64,000 nucleotides of DNA. It comes from Scylla paramamosain. Its lineage: Eukaryota; Arthropoda; Malacostraca; Decapoda; Portunidae. Shown here in pieces: positions 17,439 to 27,937 of this stretch. Position 1 is the first letter of the stretch, and every line of letters begins with the position of its first letter. The translations under genes and the position numbers were made by a program. Under the pieces are notes generated by a model. It ran no database searches. It saw only the letters and a program-made list of their open reading frames with translations, and was not told the DNA's origin. The DNA is taken from the NCBI RefSeq assembly GCF_035594125.1, contig NC_087186.1:663728-727727 (forward strand), given 5' to 3'.

Positions 17439-18792
17439 AGTAGTTGGGAAATTGCCATGAGGGTCGCCCCCCTGAAAAAGCTTGCCACCTAGGTCCCCAT
17501 TGCATGGGGACCTAGGTGGCAAGCATTCTCAGGGGGGTCTACCCCCTTGACAATTACCCGGAGTGGCGATCTATTTCAGGATGGAGACCCTGGCTGTAAA
17601 TAGAGTGTTGGGGGATGGGAGAGGGGAGGGAGGGAGGGGGGAGGGGAGGAGGATTGGGATCCCAGTCCCACCCCACAGGAGCGAGTCTGATGGCATGCCA
17701 TATTGCGAATGGGGACCCTGATCAAGTTGCAAATGGGGAACCCGGCAGCAATTTTCCGTAGACTTCAGTGGCAGTTCATTTCAGGATGGACACCCAGGCT
17801 TGGGAAGGGGAGGGGGGTGATTCACGAATGCAACACCAGGAGGGGGGATGGGTGGTGGAGCGGGACGGTGACGGCGACACTGACGGAGAGGTGGGGGGCG
17901 TGCGTCCTTATCCTTCGGCGACGATGGAATGACTAAATGAATCAATGATGGAAAATAATTGAATGAAGAGGGGGGTGGATTGGCGGCCGGACGTGGAACC
18001 CGCCCGCCACACACGCGTGGTTTAGGGGACTCTCTTGGCAAGCCATGTAGGTCACCCTTTCACTCACATGTTCTCTCCGATTGCTCACTTCATTCCAAGG
18101 TCGTCGCCACTGGATGGTCAAGGTCGGGCGGAAGGGGAATGGGATGGGGGAGGCCTGCACGTGTCAGGAAAGTGGCACGTAACGCCGCTAGGCTCCGTGC
18201 GGCCTTACGAAACCAGGAGCCATGCGGGCTTTTTTTTTTTCTTTATTTTTGGGCGGGAATGGGAAGGTGAGGGCTACAGAATGGACCGCCGAGTGGATGT
18301 CACGCGCTACTTGCCCGCGCGGATCCTGGACAGCCTGGGTGGCGAGACTTGCCATCACGCGTTCCCTCCGTCATCTCAGTACACCCCCCCCCGCTATATG
18401 GTCAAGGCCGTCGCGACTGCCCCACGGAATCCCGTTACATGCCCATCCTTTTTACCTGGAGGAAGCGTCTGTGGATGACCTGAGTGGGTGGCGGCCGCCT
18501 CACACTTTCACCGAATTTTTTTTTTTTTTTTTTTTTGGGGGTGGGAACGGGAAAGTTAAGGGCTATAGAATGGGCGGTCGCGGGTACTGGACGGTCTGTA
18601 CCCTCCGACATCTCAGTACATTCCCCCCTATGGTCAAGGTCGTCGCGACCGCCCCACGTGATCCCGTTACCTGTCATCCTTTTACCTGGATGATGCGTCT
18701 GTGGATAGCCGGAGCGGGGCAGTTGCCTCTTCCACTTTCTCCGACCACCAGGGGCGTGACTGACGTAATACTTATGCCGGATGGTCGCCTTA
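17439..18792 (+). repeat. Polinton left terminal inverted repeat
   Basis: Reverse complement of 33744-34897 with scattered mismatches and indels. It begins AGTAGTTGGGAAATTG. From outside in it contains a perfect hairpin, a G-rich/C-rich stretch (17580-17900) and a GC-rich module containing CTCAGTACAT...TATGGTCAAGGTCGTCGCGAC. The left repeat is about 200 bp longer than the right because this module is present in additional copies (near 18370 and 18607, with a further partial one at 18905 beyond the ATT tract). Both repeats end at an (ATT)n/(AAT)n tract. Polinton TIRs are presumed replication ends that carry the terminal protein. Confidence 0.9.
17480..17524. other. perfect terminal hairpin, 21-bp arms
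   Basis: GCTTGCCACCTAGGTCCCCAT (17480-17500), loop TGC, then its exact reverse complement (17504-17524). An outer pair (CCCCCCTGA near 17468-17476 and TCAGGGGGG near 17529-17537) extends the fold. It sits 41 bp inside the left tip. The right TIR has an eroded version at about 34805-34850. Confidence 0.9.
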
Positions 18793-18838
18793 TTATTATC
18801 ATTATTTTTATTATTATTATTATTATTATCATTATTAA

Positions 18839-18882
<44 letters not shown>
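18793..18882. repeat. (ATT)n tract at inner end of left TIR
   Basis: ATT array at the inner border of the TIR. The right TIR has the complementary (AAT)n at 33676-33743, so the tract was already present in the ancestral TIR. Confidence 0.9.
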
Positions 18883-18884
<2 letters not shown>

Positions 18885-18983
18885 GCCGGCACATGTTCCC
18901 TCTGATATCTCAGTACATTCCCCTATGGTCAAGGTCACCGCGACTATCCACGCTGTACCGCTATAATCTCCAGTCTGTCGACG

Positions 18984-18990
18984 TATATAT
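18984..18990 (+). promoter_or_regulatory. candidate TATA box for the first Polinton gene
   Basis: TATATAT at 18984, 62 bp upstream of the ATG at 19046, in a short AT-rich leader between the TIR and the first gene. Position only; no initiator could be confirmed. Confidence 0.3.
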
Positions 18991-19045
18991 GTCATGAAAA
19001 AATAAAGATTAAAGTCAGTCTGTTAGTTGACAGGGTTTAAAAAAC

Positions 19046-19972
19046 ATGTCACTGAGAGATAATGACGATATATACGTATATCTATCTTCTCTTGCATGTG
19101 GTAGGTCATTTCCCAAAAACACAACGACAGAATTTGGAAACAGGATTTTACCCATTCATTTAGACACCGGCAGGGATTATGAAGTCGGCCTGTGTAATAT
19201 TTTATTCCCTAAATATTTCTACTGCACAACGGAAGGGGATCCAAATTCCAGTATATCGTTCTATGGTCGGGTTAGGCAGTCAGACTTTGATATGTATGAA
19301 TATAATATGTATACCTATCTACCGGAAAGGAATATCATCTCCAATTTTACCGATAAGAACATACCGGCCATAAATAAGGCGATTAATGGACAGATAGTGA
19401 GAGAACTTCAAGCAATCTTGAATGACTCCTTTAAGATCTATTTCCCTTACTCGGATATCATTTATTATGACCACGACTTCGAGCGGGTTATTGTGAATAA
19501 CGCGATTGTCCCTCCTAATGACATTCGTATTTACAGTGATATCAGTATAAAATTTGCATCGCATATAGCTCGCATTCTGGGTTTCAATCCAAATTTTCGC
19601 TACACCGTCTACTTTCAAAGATCTGGCGACGTCATTTCATCTTCCAGCGCGAGCGAAGCTTTCTCCTCATCACCCATAAAATTATTCGATCAATACGTAC
19701 AGCGAGCTGATGCAGGGACGGATTATATGTACGTTTATACCGACATCATTTCCCCCACGCGATTTGGTAACCAACTAGTTAATATATTAGACGTCATACC
19801 ACTCCCCGGCGACAGCACCAGTAAAGGTGCGAATTCAATTACGTATAAACCACTTTCTGTATCAACTATAGAGAGTGTGGCCATCAAAATTGCTAATCAA
19901 AGAGGCAAACTTATTCAGTTTGAAGATGGGGAAAACAGTGTTACTTGCGTGTTACATATAAGACCACGTTAA
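19046..19972 (+). CDS. Polinton structural protein (penton/fibre-like candidate), 308 aa
   Basis: Intact 308-codon frame with ATG at 19046, the only clearly unbroken large Polinton gene here. The N-terminus (DDIYVYLSSLACGRSFPKNT, then about 25 residues later YEVGLCNILFPKYFY) matches the general pattern of a protein repeatedly found beside ATPase, integrase and capsid genes in invertebrate Polinton-like elements: a beta-strand start, 'P-x-N-T-x-x-x-F', then 'W/YEVGL'. These are thought to be virion structural proteins, possibly the penton or fibre. That role is inference. There is no signal peptide or membrane segment. Its survival is notable because neighbours are broken. It is first in the plus-strand array, 150 bp after the TIR/ATT tract. 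Confidence 0.65.
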   Translation: MSLRDNDDIYVYLSSLACGRSFPKNTTTEFGNRILPIHLDTGRDYEVGLCNILFPKYFYCTTEGDPNSSISFYGRVRQSDFDMYEYNMYTYLPERNIISNFTDKNIPAINKAINGQIVRELQAILNDSFKIYFPYSDIIYYDHDFERVIVNNAIVPPNDIRIYSDISIKFASHIARILGFNPNFRYTVYFQRSGDVISSSSASEAFSSSPIKLFDQYVQRADAGTDYMYVYTDIISPTRFGNQLVNILDVIPLPGDSTSKGANSITYKPLSVSTIESVAIKIANQRGKLIQFEDGENSVTCVLHIRPR

Positions 19973-20196
19973 GTTTGCGTCTCGGAGGTAAAGTTTTGAA
20001 GAGAATCGATCAAGGTGGGATAATGGGTGGAGTGGAGGATAATGAAACAGGCAGGTGTTGCCTACTTCCAAGACAAGTCACACGCCTAGCAACCATCTGC
20101 GCGGGAAGCTTCAGTGTTTCCCCGCGCGGCATGGCGGCCGGGACAAAAGTGTTGACAATGTTATAGAAAAAAAAGAAAAGAAAATTGGTGTTCACT

Positions 20197-20483
20197 ATGG
20201 AACAGCAGAGGCGCGATTTTTATGTGAAGTGTGTGGGAGATGGCGCACTAATCCATCCTGCCCCTCATGTGTGGAAGACCAGTGTGATTTATGCGAGCGA
20301 TGTGGACTTCTGTTTCCACATCCTCCACCAGAACACACCTGCGAAGTTGGGAATCCTGCTTCTTCTTGTAAGCATTATTACTTATTTTGGCAGGAATGTA
20401 TAATAATAAAAATGAAAAGACTGTCAATCTTTACAAGTTTTAGCTCTGAGCACATCTTCCTGTACAGGCTCACACTCGATTGA
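20197..20483 (+). pseudogene. small Cys-rich (zinc-binding) Polinton protein, probably frameshifted
   Basis: Frame 0 from about 20196 to the stop near 20481 encodes a dense cysteine cluster: FLCEVCGRW, then CPSCVEDQCDLCERCGLLFP, then HTC (20220-20345). These are CxxC pairs spaced like a treble zinc finger. The natural start may be the ATG at 20197, which lies in a different frame, so a small indel near 20205-20225 would separate start and body. No family is recognised. It lies between the structural gene and the polymerase leader. Confidence 0.4.
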
Positions 20484-20640
20484 GGTTGAGCAGAAAGGGC
20501 GGCGTAGAAGACACACGTCGGCGGGCGTCACAAGGCGACATCCCACGCGGACGTGGGGGAAGAGGTGAGAAAAAAAAATACTACAAATAATAAACCAATA
20601 AATACGGTGCCGCCGCCACTACTAATATTCTTTTTTTTTA

Positions 20641-20740
20641 AGACTCGCCACGGCCGGGACCGAGTGGATTATCGGGGAACGTATTCAATTCTTCCGAGAC
20701 TTCAAGTCCTTCACTACCTACACAAGGTAAATATCAATCC

Positions 20741-20800
<60 letters not shown>

Positions 20801-21708
20801 TTGTCACCTTTCTCACCAGACGCAAGGTAGGCAATGCCTGTCAGTGTTCGGCCTCTACGAATCTTCTCCAAAGTTCTCTATCTATGAAATCCTCATCTCT
20901 GGTTATTTCTTGTAGATTTCTTCCTCTTCGTTCAGTAGCTTCTTCAACTCCCTGCATCCATCGCTTCCTAGGTCGTCCCACCGGCCTCCTGCCTAGAGGA
21001 ACCCATTCCAGAAACTTCCTTGCGTATCTTGTATCTTCCATTCTTCGGACATATCCATACCATCTTAATTTGTTCTTTTCAATTATCTTCAGTATAGATG
21101 TTATCCCTAATCTCTCTCTGGTTTCTTCATTTCTAATTCTATTAAGTCTGGTCACACCTCGGATCATTCTCAGAACTCTCATTTCTGCTGCTTGTATTTG
21201 TGAAGATGTTCTTGTTGTCAGTGTCCAAGTTTCTGACCCATATAGAAGTACTGGTCTTAGTATTGTTGTAAATATTATGGTTTTAGATTTTGTTGGAATA
21301 TTCTTATCTTTAAGTATGGGATACAATGCACTGACATTTGCATTGTACTTCTGTATTCTATTTAAAATTTCTATATTCTGTCTGTTTTCCTCGTCGAAAA
21401 GTACTCCCAGATAACAAAATTTGTCGGTCTGCTTCAGTTTAACGTTTTCTATATAAATATTACATTCCTCCTTTATTCTGCCAACTTTCATTATTTCTGT
21501 TTTTTGTTTGTTCATTCTCATTCCTTCCCTATTTAAGACATCATTCCATCTTGTCATGGCCTCTTGAAGATCTTGTTGGCTTCCTGTCACGACAGCGACA
21601 TCGTCTGCATAGGCCATAATAATAATAATAATAATAAACTGTTGCTGTTACTTCTATTTTTTCTTCCCAGACACGCCACAAGCGAAGGCAGACCACGATG
21701 AGCACAGC
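20641..21708 (+). other. possible 5' leader intron of the polymerase gene, carrying an RTE insertion
   Basis: A donor-like CACAAG|GTAAAT (GT at 20727) and an acceptor-like pyrimidine tract ending TTCTTCCCAG (AG at 21669-21670) bracket the RTE-like LINE fragment. The polymerase ATG is at 21709, 38 bp after the acceptor. If real, this is a 943-bp intron in the 5' UTR, about 60-70 bp before the RTE arrived. It is supported only by splice-site appearance. Confidence 0.3.
20741..21617 (-). mobile_element. RTE-like LINE fragment (RT C-terminus) nested in the Polinton
   Basis: Minus-strand open frame of 258 aa (21617-20841) beginning at the RT catalytic motif (MAYADDVAVVTGSQQDL) and continuing through LYGSETWTL, LRWYGYVRRM and GRRPVGRPRKRW. 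These are hallmarks of the thumb and C-terminal region of RTE-type or related endonuclease-reverse transcriptases. It is 5'-truncated at motif C and ends in an (AAT)n tail on the plus strand (20741-20800), as expected for RTE 3' tails. A short AAT tract also lies at the other end (21618-21636). The remaining frame is open over all 258 codons, so the insertion is younger than the polymerase breaks around it. Confidence 0.8.
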
Positions 21709-24700
21709 ATGGCGGGAGAGTTGGCGGATGCAGACCTTCACGAGCGCGTGATGCCGGAAGAACCGCGGTTAATTGACTCGAGGGAAAATTTTATGAGGAG
21801 CTTCACCAGACATCAATATGACATACCTGATCATGTAAGAAGAGATCTACTCGGTCTACTTACAGAATACAGGGAGTTCTTTATACGGGAAATTAGATCA
21901 TATTTCACGTCACACGGCTCGCCATTTCCCCCCACCCTGAAAATATTTTCACACATTTCTCAGTTACTAGTGAAATTCTCTACCTTAGGCGAGGATGAAC
22001 ATCGAGTCATTCATATTGCTTTTAGAGCATGACTGATCACCTATCAAGATGTGCCTGACCTTGGTGATTTATGGATCCATCAGCTGAACAGTCGACTGGA
22101 AAGCCTTACCAGCGAGACTGAAGGATCTGGTTTTATCATTTCAAGAGTACAAAATTTTTTCATCAACTTTTACTTACATGTCGCATGTAGTGGCATAGGT
22201 GATTATGTTGCTTATCCTAGAGGCGTGCGAGGTGGGAATGAAATTTTCAATTATGATGGCCGACATTCATCCTGTGTTATTCAGTGTTTGGCAGCTTTCA
22301 GACTTCATGCTCGAGGTGTACCTTGGAAAAGAATTCCAAAAATATTATGGAGACGGCATGGCAGAGAGAAATACGTCACGTGCGGAAAAGTAGAGAGTCC
22401 AGTGACTTGGGAGAACTTGAGTCAGTTAAAAAGGTTAAATTGCCTGTCTCTGGATGTTTATACACTGACCAAAAGCGGTGAGATATACTATTTAACATTA
22501 TCAAGAAAAGGCTCGCGGAAGTATAAAACTGTAGTCTCACTCCTTTTACTAGGCGGAAGACATATGACGCTCATTAAAGACATGGAGAAGCTGCACTGGA
22601 AATTGACGAGAAGCTGTCCCACCCCAGAGGGTCATCAGTTTTGCAAAATATGTTTCAGCTCAGTTCCCAAGTCTCTCAGTTTGAGCGATCACGAGTGTCA
22701 CTGCGACTTCACTCAAACTCTTCTCTTTCCAGGTGACGGCGAAAAAGTAAAATTTAAAAATTTTGCTTACACCTATCAGCCTGCCTATTTAGCATTTTTT
22801 TATTTTGAAACTATGATAAAACCTAAGGAGAATAGGAGTGTGATAGCTGAACATGACCCAATTAGATACTCGTATCTCATCATCAATATTCATGGAGATG
22901 TCGTGGAAAAGAGAAGTTATTTCAGTGAAGATCCCGTGTATAATTTCATTGATAGCCTATCCGAAGCTTGGCGAATCATCAAGGAAAGTGTAGTTAGCTA
23001 TCCAATTAGCATGTCTGCGGAGGATGAAGACCACTTCAAACGTCAGCGTCACTGCGAGCTCTGCCATCATCCCTTTAATGTGAAAACCCCACCTCTTAAA
23101 CATCACGACCACTCATTCCCACAAAATAATTACAAGGGGGCATTGTGCGCGCGATGCAACCTCCAGTGTCGTGACATGAGGAAATATCTCATCATTCTGG
23201 CACATAATATGAGCTTTGACGTCTCCTTAATCATAAAAGACTTTCACGTGCCAGAGTCGCACGTGGACATCCTTGCCAAGTCAGAAGCGCATTTATTGAA
23301 ATTAAGGATTAAGGAATTGCAGTTTCAGGACACGCTTTCCATTATGAATGACCGCCTCGTTCATCTCGCTCAGAGTCACGTGCAGGCGGGCTATAGCACG
23401 CGTTACGCCCAGGAAATGATGAATTACCTCCCCGATGATGTAAGACGTGTAATTTGCACTCAAAAACAGTTTCTTTGTTATGAGTACATCACCGACCTTG
23501 GCCGCTTAGAAGATCGACAATTGCCACCTCGCGAGGCATTTTATGACACGCTCAAGGGGAAGGCTCTGTCACCTGGAGAATATGAACACGTTCAAAGCGT
23601 ATGGAGTATGACATCCTGCCGCACTTTAGGCGATTACATAAGACTGTATTGTGAGATTGATGTGGGATTATTAGCCGACACATATCTCAAATATAGATCA
23701 TACCTGCATGAATTTTATGGGCTGGACGTGGCACATTACGTGTCACTGTCTTCTTATGCTTATGACGCTTTTTTAAAGTCGACAGGCGTTCAACTTGATC
23801 CACCTTACGACCCTAACATGTATCACCTGATCAAAAGAAATGTACGAGGAGGCTTTGTAACTTGCGTCAGGCCACACCTGCAGTTAAACCACGAACCCAA
23901 CGGTGGACCCGGCACCTATGTGTTCTATCTGGACTATAATTCATTATATGAAAGCGTTATGTGTTCCCCCCTGCCTCTGGGTGACATCAAAAAAACTTTC
24001 TCAGTCAGAGATGGATGATTTTTTTTGAAGTTGGCATCCAGAATCATGCGACAGATGGTGACGTCGGTTACTGGCTGCATTTGGACAGATGTGACGTTTC
24101 TCCTGACGTGGCTCGGATCACGGACGAGTTCCCTCTTTGCCTCGCACACATGACTATTACAGAAGATGACATCTCGCTGTACAGTAAAAGACTGTTAGAA
24201 GCTGAGGGTCGTAAGCTGGGGAGGAAAAATCGTAAACTCGTGGCCAGTCATAAGGGACTGAAAGATCATCTCATCAGTCTGGAATTGCTGCAACATTTAC
24301 TCTCACTTGGACTGGAAATACAATGTGTTCATGCTATATATAGCTTCAGACAGGCTCCATACCTGAAACCTTTCATAGAAAGGAACGTCGCTCAGCGTAA
24401 AAATGAGACGTTTGCCATTAAAAATCGCATTTGCAAACTGATGTCAAACGCAGTTTATGGCAGATCCATGTTATCTGAAGTGAAGTATGGACTCCAACAG
24501 AAATTAGTGACAAAAAGAAAGTCTTTCCTGAAGTATGCAAGAAATTCATCCTTTAAAAAGGTCCACCAATTAGGCGAAAATCGAGTCATATGTCAACAGT
24601 AAGAATACGATTAAAATCAGGCAGCCAAATTACTTGGGATACCATATTTTAGAAGTGGCAAAGAAGTACATGTACAACTTTTGGTATCGCGTCATCAAAG

Positions 24701-25401
24701 CTAATTATGGGGAGAGAGCTAAATTAGCTTATGAAGATACTGACAGTTTCATTTTCAGTCTGCACATACCTACAAACTTAAATGATGAACTGAAACATGG
24801 ACCCATGGCAAATTTTCTTGACACCAGTAACTTTGCTTCAGATCACCCATGTTTTAATGGAGAGCGGAAGGGTCAACTAGGTTTGCTGAAATCTGAAACC
24901 GGATCCACGCTCATCAAAGAGGCGATTATATTAAAGCCAAAGATGTATTCGCTGCTGTTGGAAGATGACAAGCAAGTATCTCGAGGTAAAGGCATTCCAA
25001 CTCACCTTCAGCAAAATATATTGCATCAGCAGTATAGGGAAACACTTAATAATGTCGCATGTGGGTTGGTGGATTGCTATAATATCAGGAATGTGAAAGG
25101 ACAAATTTGTACCACTCGTATGCGAAAGTGTATGTTGTCACATTTTGACGACAAGCGCTTTCACGTCGATGGCTATACCTCAAGGGCGTATTATCATCCC
25201 GACAATGATCAGCGGGAAAGAGATGTGGAGAATGAGATGGAAGAGGAGGTGGGGGTGGATGTGGGGGAAGTGGAGGTGGATGAGAAAGAGGAGGAGGAGG
25301 AGGAGGAGGAGGAGAAGGGGGAGGAAGAGGGGGAGGATGGGATAATGAGTGGTCTGTGGCATGATCGGGAGAGACCTTCCGCGACATTATTCACATCATG
25401 A
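21709..25401 (+). pseudogene. protein-primed family B DNA polymerase (Polinton PolB), broken
   Basis: Replicative polymerase that would copy the element from its TIR ends using a protein primer. Start ATG 21709. In order: N-terminal region, a zinc-finger-like Cys/His cluster (near 22640-22710), exonuclease motifs, an HNH-like Cys/His site (CELCHHPF...CARCNLQCR, near 23055-23170), motif A (DYNSLY, Asp at 23932), motif B (K...SNAVYG, near 24430-24460), motif C (YEDTDS, 24729-24746) and the KPKMYS block (near 24935). Exo II and Exo III aspartates are present. The Exo I DxE is changed (YFETM at 22801, Asp replaced by Tyr). Breaks: in-frame TGA at 22030, a frameshift at the T8 run near 24018-24025, and another near 24600. 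The C-terminus ends in an acidic Glu-rich tail from repeat DNA. Confidence 0.92.
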
Positions 25402-25640
25402 TTAAGGGGTAGAGAAAGAGAGGACGCAGCTGCTAGCAGCTGCCCTTCATGTAATGTAAAAAAAAAACATTTGCACTGACCACGTAGGCTAAGGAAGAGG
25501 GGGAGGCGGAGGATGGGTTAATGAGTGGGTTGTGATGTGATCGGGAGTGGCCTTCCATGACATTAATCACGTCATAATTAAGGGGTGGAGAGACACCGCG
25601 GCCGCTAGCAACTGCCATTCATGTAATGTAAGAACATTTA
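25332..25640. repeat. imperfect tandem repeat, period about 177 bp, at the polymerase 3' end
   Basis: GAGGATGGGATAATGAGTGG...CTTCATGTAATGTAA (25332-25459) recurs as GAGGATGGGTTAATGAGTGG...ATTCATGTAATGTAAG (25509-25635). The ATGTAATGTAAGAACATTT end recurs again near 25690 and 25755, and CACGTCATAATTA recurs at 27139 beyond the piggyBac-like insert. The first unit overlaps the 3' end of the polymerase frame and supplies its acidic tail. Confidence 0.75.
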
Positions 25641-26067
25641 TTTTGAGTACGTTGTTAAGGCAGGTTATAAGGGGATTGTTCATGTACTGTAAGAACATTT
25701 GTACTGTCCACGTGGGATAAGGAGGATGAGGAGGAGGAAGTGGAAGAAGAGGAGGTAATGTAAGAACATTTCTACTTTGGTAGGTTAACCCGTAAATACC
25801 GATGAGCCGCCCGGGAGGCTGGACCGTGGAGAACCGAGGAGCCGCCCGGGCGGCATTATGTTCGACCCCACACAAAAACTGCGCCAGACTTGGCAACACT
25901 TTCAAACTTGATGTAGGAGGTAGCCCTACTATGGAACACTGTCTCCAGTATGATAAGTTGCCAGTTAGTGCTTTCAAGTGTGCATGATTGACAGGGCCAA
26001 TCTACACACTGCATTGTCTCGTTTTTCGTGGTATAACTGAACTATATTGAGACCTAGAAACTCAATA

Positions 26068-26277
26068 ATGCCACGAAAAGCTAAGAGAAAGTTGACATTT
26101 TCGAGTGACATTGAATCTGATGCTCCAGCAACAAAGAAAGTTTGTCAAAGTGATGAGGGTGGTGAAAATGGAGGCATCGTGGGTGGTCGCTCTCGCACTC
26201 GCTCTCCTGTTACCCGATCAGGTGCTGATCCACCACCACCACCACCACGATCACAGCAAAGAAAGATACAGCAATGA
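26068..26277 (+). pseudogene. possible piggyBac transposase N-terminal remnant
   Basis: ATG at 26068 opens a 69-codon frame beginning MPRKAKRKLTFSSDIESDAP, basic then Ser/Asp-rich, followed by Arg/Ser and Pro repeats and a stop at 26275. A short acidic/basic disordered leader is usual in piggyBac-family transposases. No catalytic Asp region follows. A second short frame (MPEPHIPQYVPLSDDSPQP, 26354) may be a further remnant. Assignment rests mainly on its position inside TTAA-flanked ends. Confidence 0.4.
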
Positions 26278-26711
26278 AACAATAAACAAGAAATGAACTA
26301 TGGGGAGTTGAACAACATAGACTATAACCCGTTATCGCACTGAGACGCAGGAGTTGCCAGAGCCCCACATTCCTCAGTACGTACCGCTCTCAGATGACAG
26401 CCCTCAACCCTCCCTCCCTCCATCCCTACTGTACTGTACTCCACAATCAAACAGTCATGTCTACATCCTCCACCATTATATTATTATTATCATTATTGTA
26501 CTTGCTTTTTATCTTTTTTTTATTTTACCTATTCTCTCTTTTATTTTACATAATCTTCCAATTTGTAGAGGATGCTTGTGTGTAGCCACTTCAGGGGATT
26601 TACTCTCTGATGCGATGACAACCTACCTATCTCTCCCTCCGTCCATCTCTCCCTCTGTGGGTGGGTGGGAGGATGTATGACCCTGAAATCTGAGACTGTC
26701 CCTGACCTTGA

Positions 26712-26855
<144 letters not shown>

Positions 26856-27278
26856 AGCCTCTTCTACTGATGAGCGGGAGTTTCCAGGCGCCGCCATTCT
26901 CAAACTACTGGCGAATATTGTGAAAGAACCAGGTTGAGTTGGGCAAAAAAAAATACACCTGCTGATGTATCTACACATGCACTACAGAATAAACGTATTT
27001 CCAAGTCAATCTGCAAATGTCGATTTTTTCCCAATTAATCAGGCACGAGAGATGTCTGAATTCCGGGGCTGCTCGGATTTAACGGGTTAAGGAGAGGGAG
27101 GAGGAGGTTGAGGAAGAGGTGTGGGTCGGGGTAGATCCACGTCATAATTAGAAGGCAGGGATGAAGATGCAGCTGGGAGGTTAGTTATGCTGTTACCTAC
27201 ATGACCATGTAAATAAAGGTTAAGCAATAAATACTGTAAACATATCGTAGCGACTTTTAGTAACCCTCTGAACTTAAG

Positions 27279-27937
27279 ATGGACAAGACATTTAGCGAAG
27301 AGATGCTGAATCTCTTCAGATATCCTGCACGCATAATTATTGCAGGTTATACAAATTCCGGCAAAACACACCTCTGCAATAAAATTATAGAGAAATATCA
27401 GCATGGATTTAACAGAATTATCATTTGTGACGTCTCATCGCATTCGCTGCAGCAGAATTCCTCTTTTTAAGATAAGATCGAAGTGCATGAGAAATTTATT
27501 GATCCCGTGATGGATGATGACAACCCATACGCCGACCCGCAAACGCACACACTCCTGATATTAGATGACAATTTCCTCACGGCTGACAATTCTCAAACGG
27601 TAGCAGAGGCTTTCACCAAAGGGAGACATAAAAATTTTTCAGTTATAATGATAGCAAAGAATGTCTTTTTCCCCGGAAAGTATGCTAGAACGATAACTTT
27701 AAGTGCCTCACATTACATTCTTATGAAAAACAGAGATATATATCAAATTGAATGTCTGGGCAGGCAACTTTATGGAAAGACTTTATGGAACACTTTGTGA
27801 AAATTTATAAAAATTTCCTGCTTAGAGGAGATCACGGTTATTTGTTGTGTGATTTATCCCCGAACGCACCCGAAGAAATTCAACTGCGCACGAATATTGT
27901 GGATGAGTCCCCCTGTGAGAAAGTCTATTTGCTATGA
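27279..27937 (+). pseudogene. FtsK/HerA-type genome-packaging ATPase (Polinton), broken
   Basis: P-loop ATPase that would pump DNA into the capsid. ATG at 27279 (MDKTFSEEMLNLF). Walker A GYTNSGKT at residues 23-30. Walker B LLILDD near 27555-27575, followed about 30 residues on by a KGRHKNFSVIMIAKN segment that fits the sensor/arginine region of A32/HerA-like packaging ATPases. The C-terminal part continues in another frame to the TGA at 27935. Breaks: an in-frame TAA at 27468 and a frameshift near 27770-27785. The length, about 220 codons, is normal for Polinton ATPases. Its stop overlaps the integrase start (ATGA at 27934-27937). Confidence 0.88.

Noticed and set aside
17700..18995. Many overlapping 60-230-codon frames in the left TIR
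   Set aside because: GC-rich inverted repeat with few stops. The frames are not preserved between left and right TIR and have no domain features.
20884..21414. 176-codon plus-strand frame opposite the RTE fragment
   Set aside because: Antisense shadow of the clearly recognisable minus-strand reverse transcriptase.
25085..25394. Minus-strand Pro- or Ser-rich frames opposite the polymerase tail
   Set aside because: Antisense of a GAG/GAGG-rich purine tract; low complexity only.
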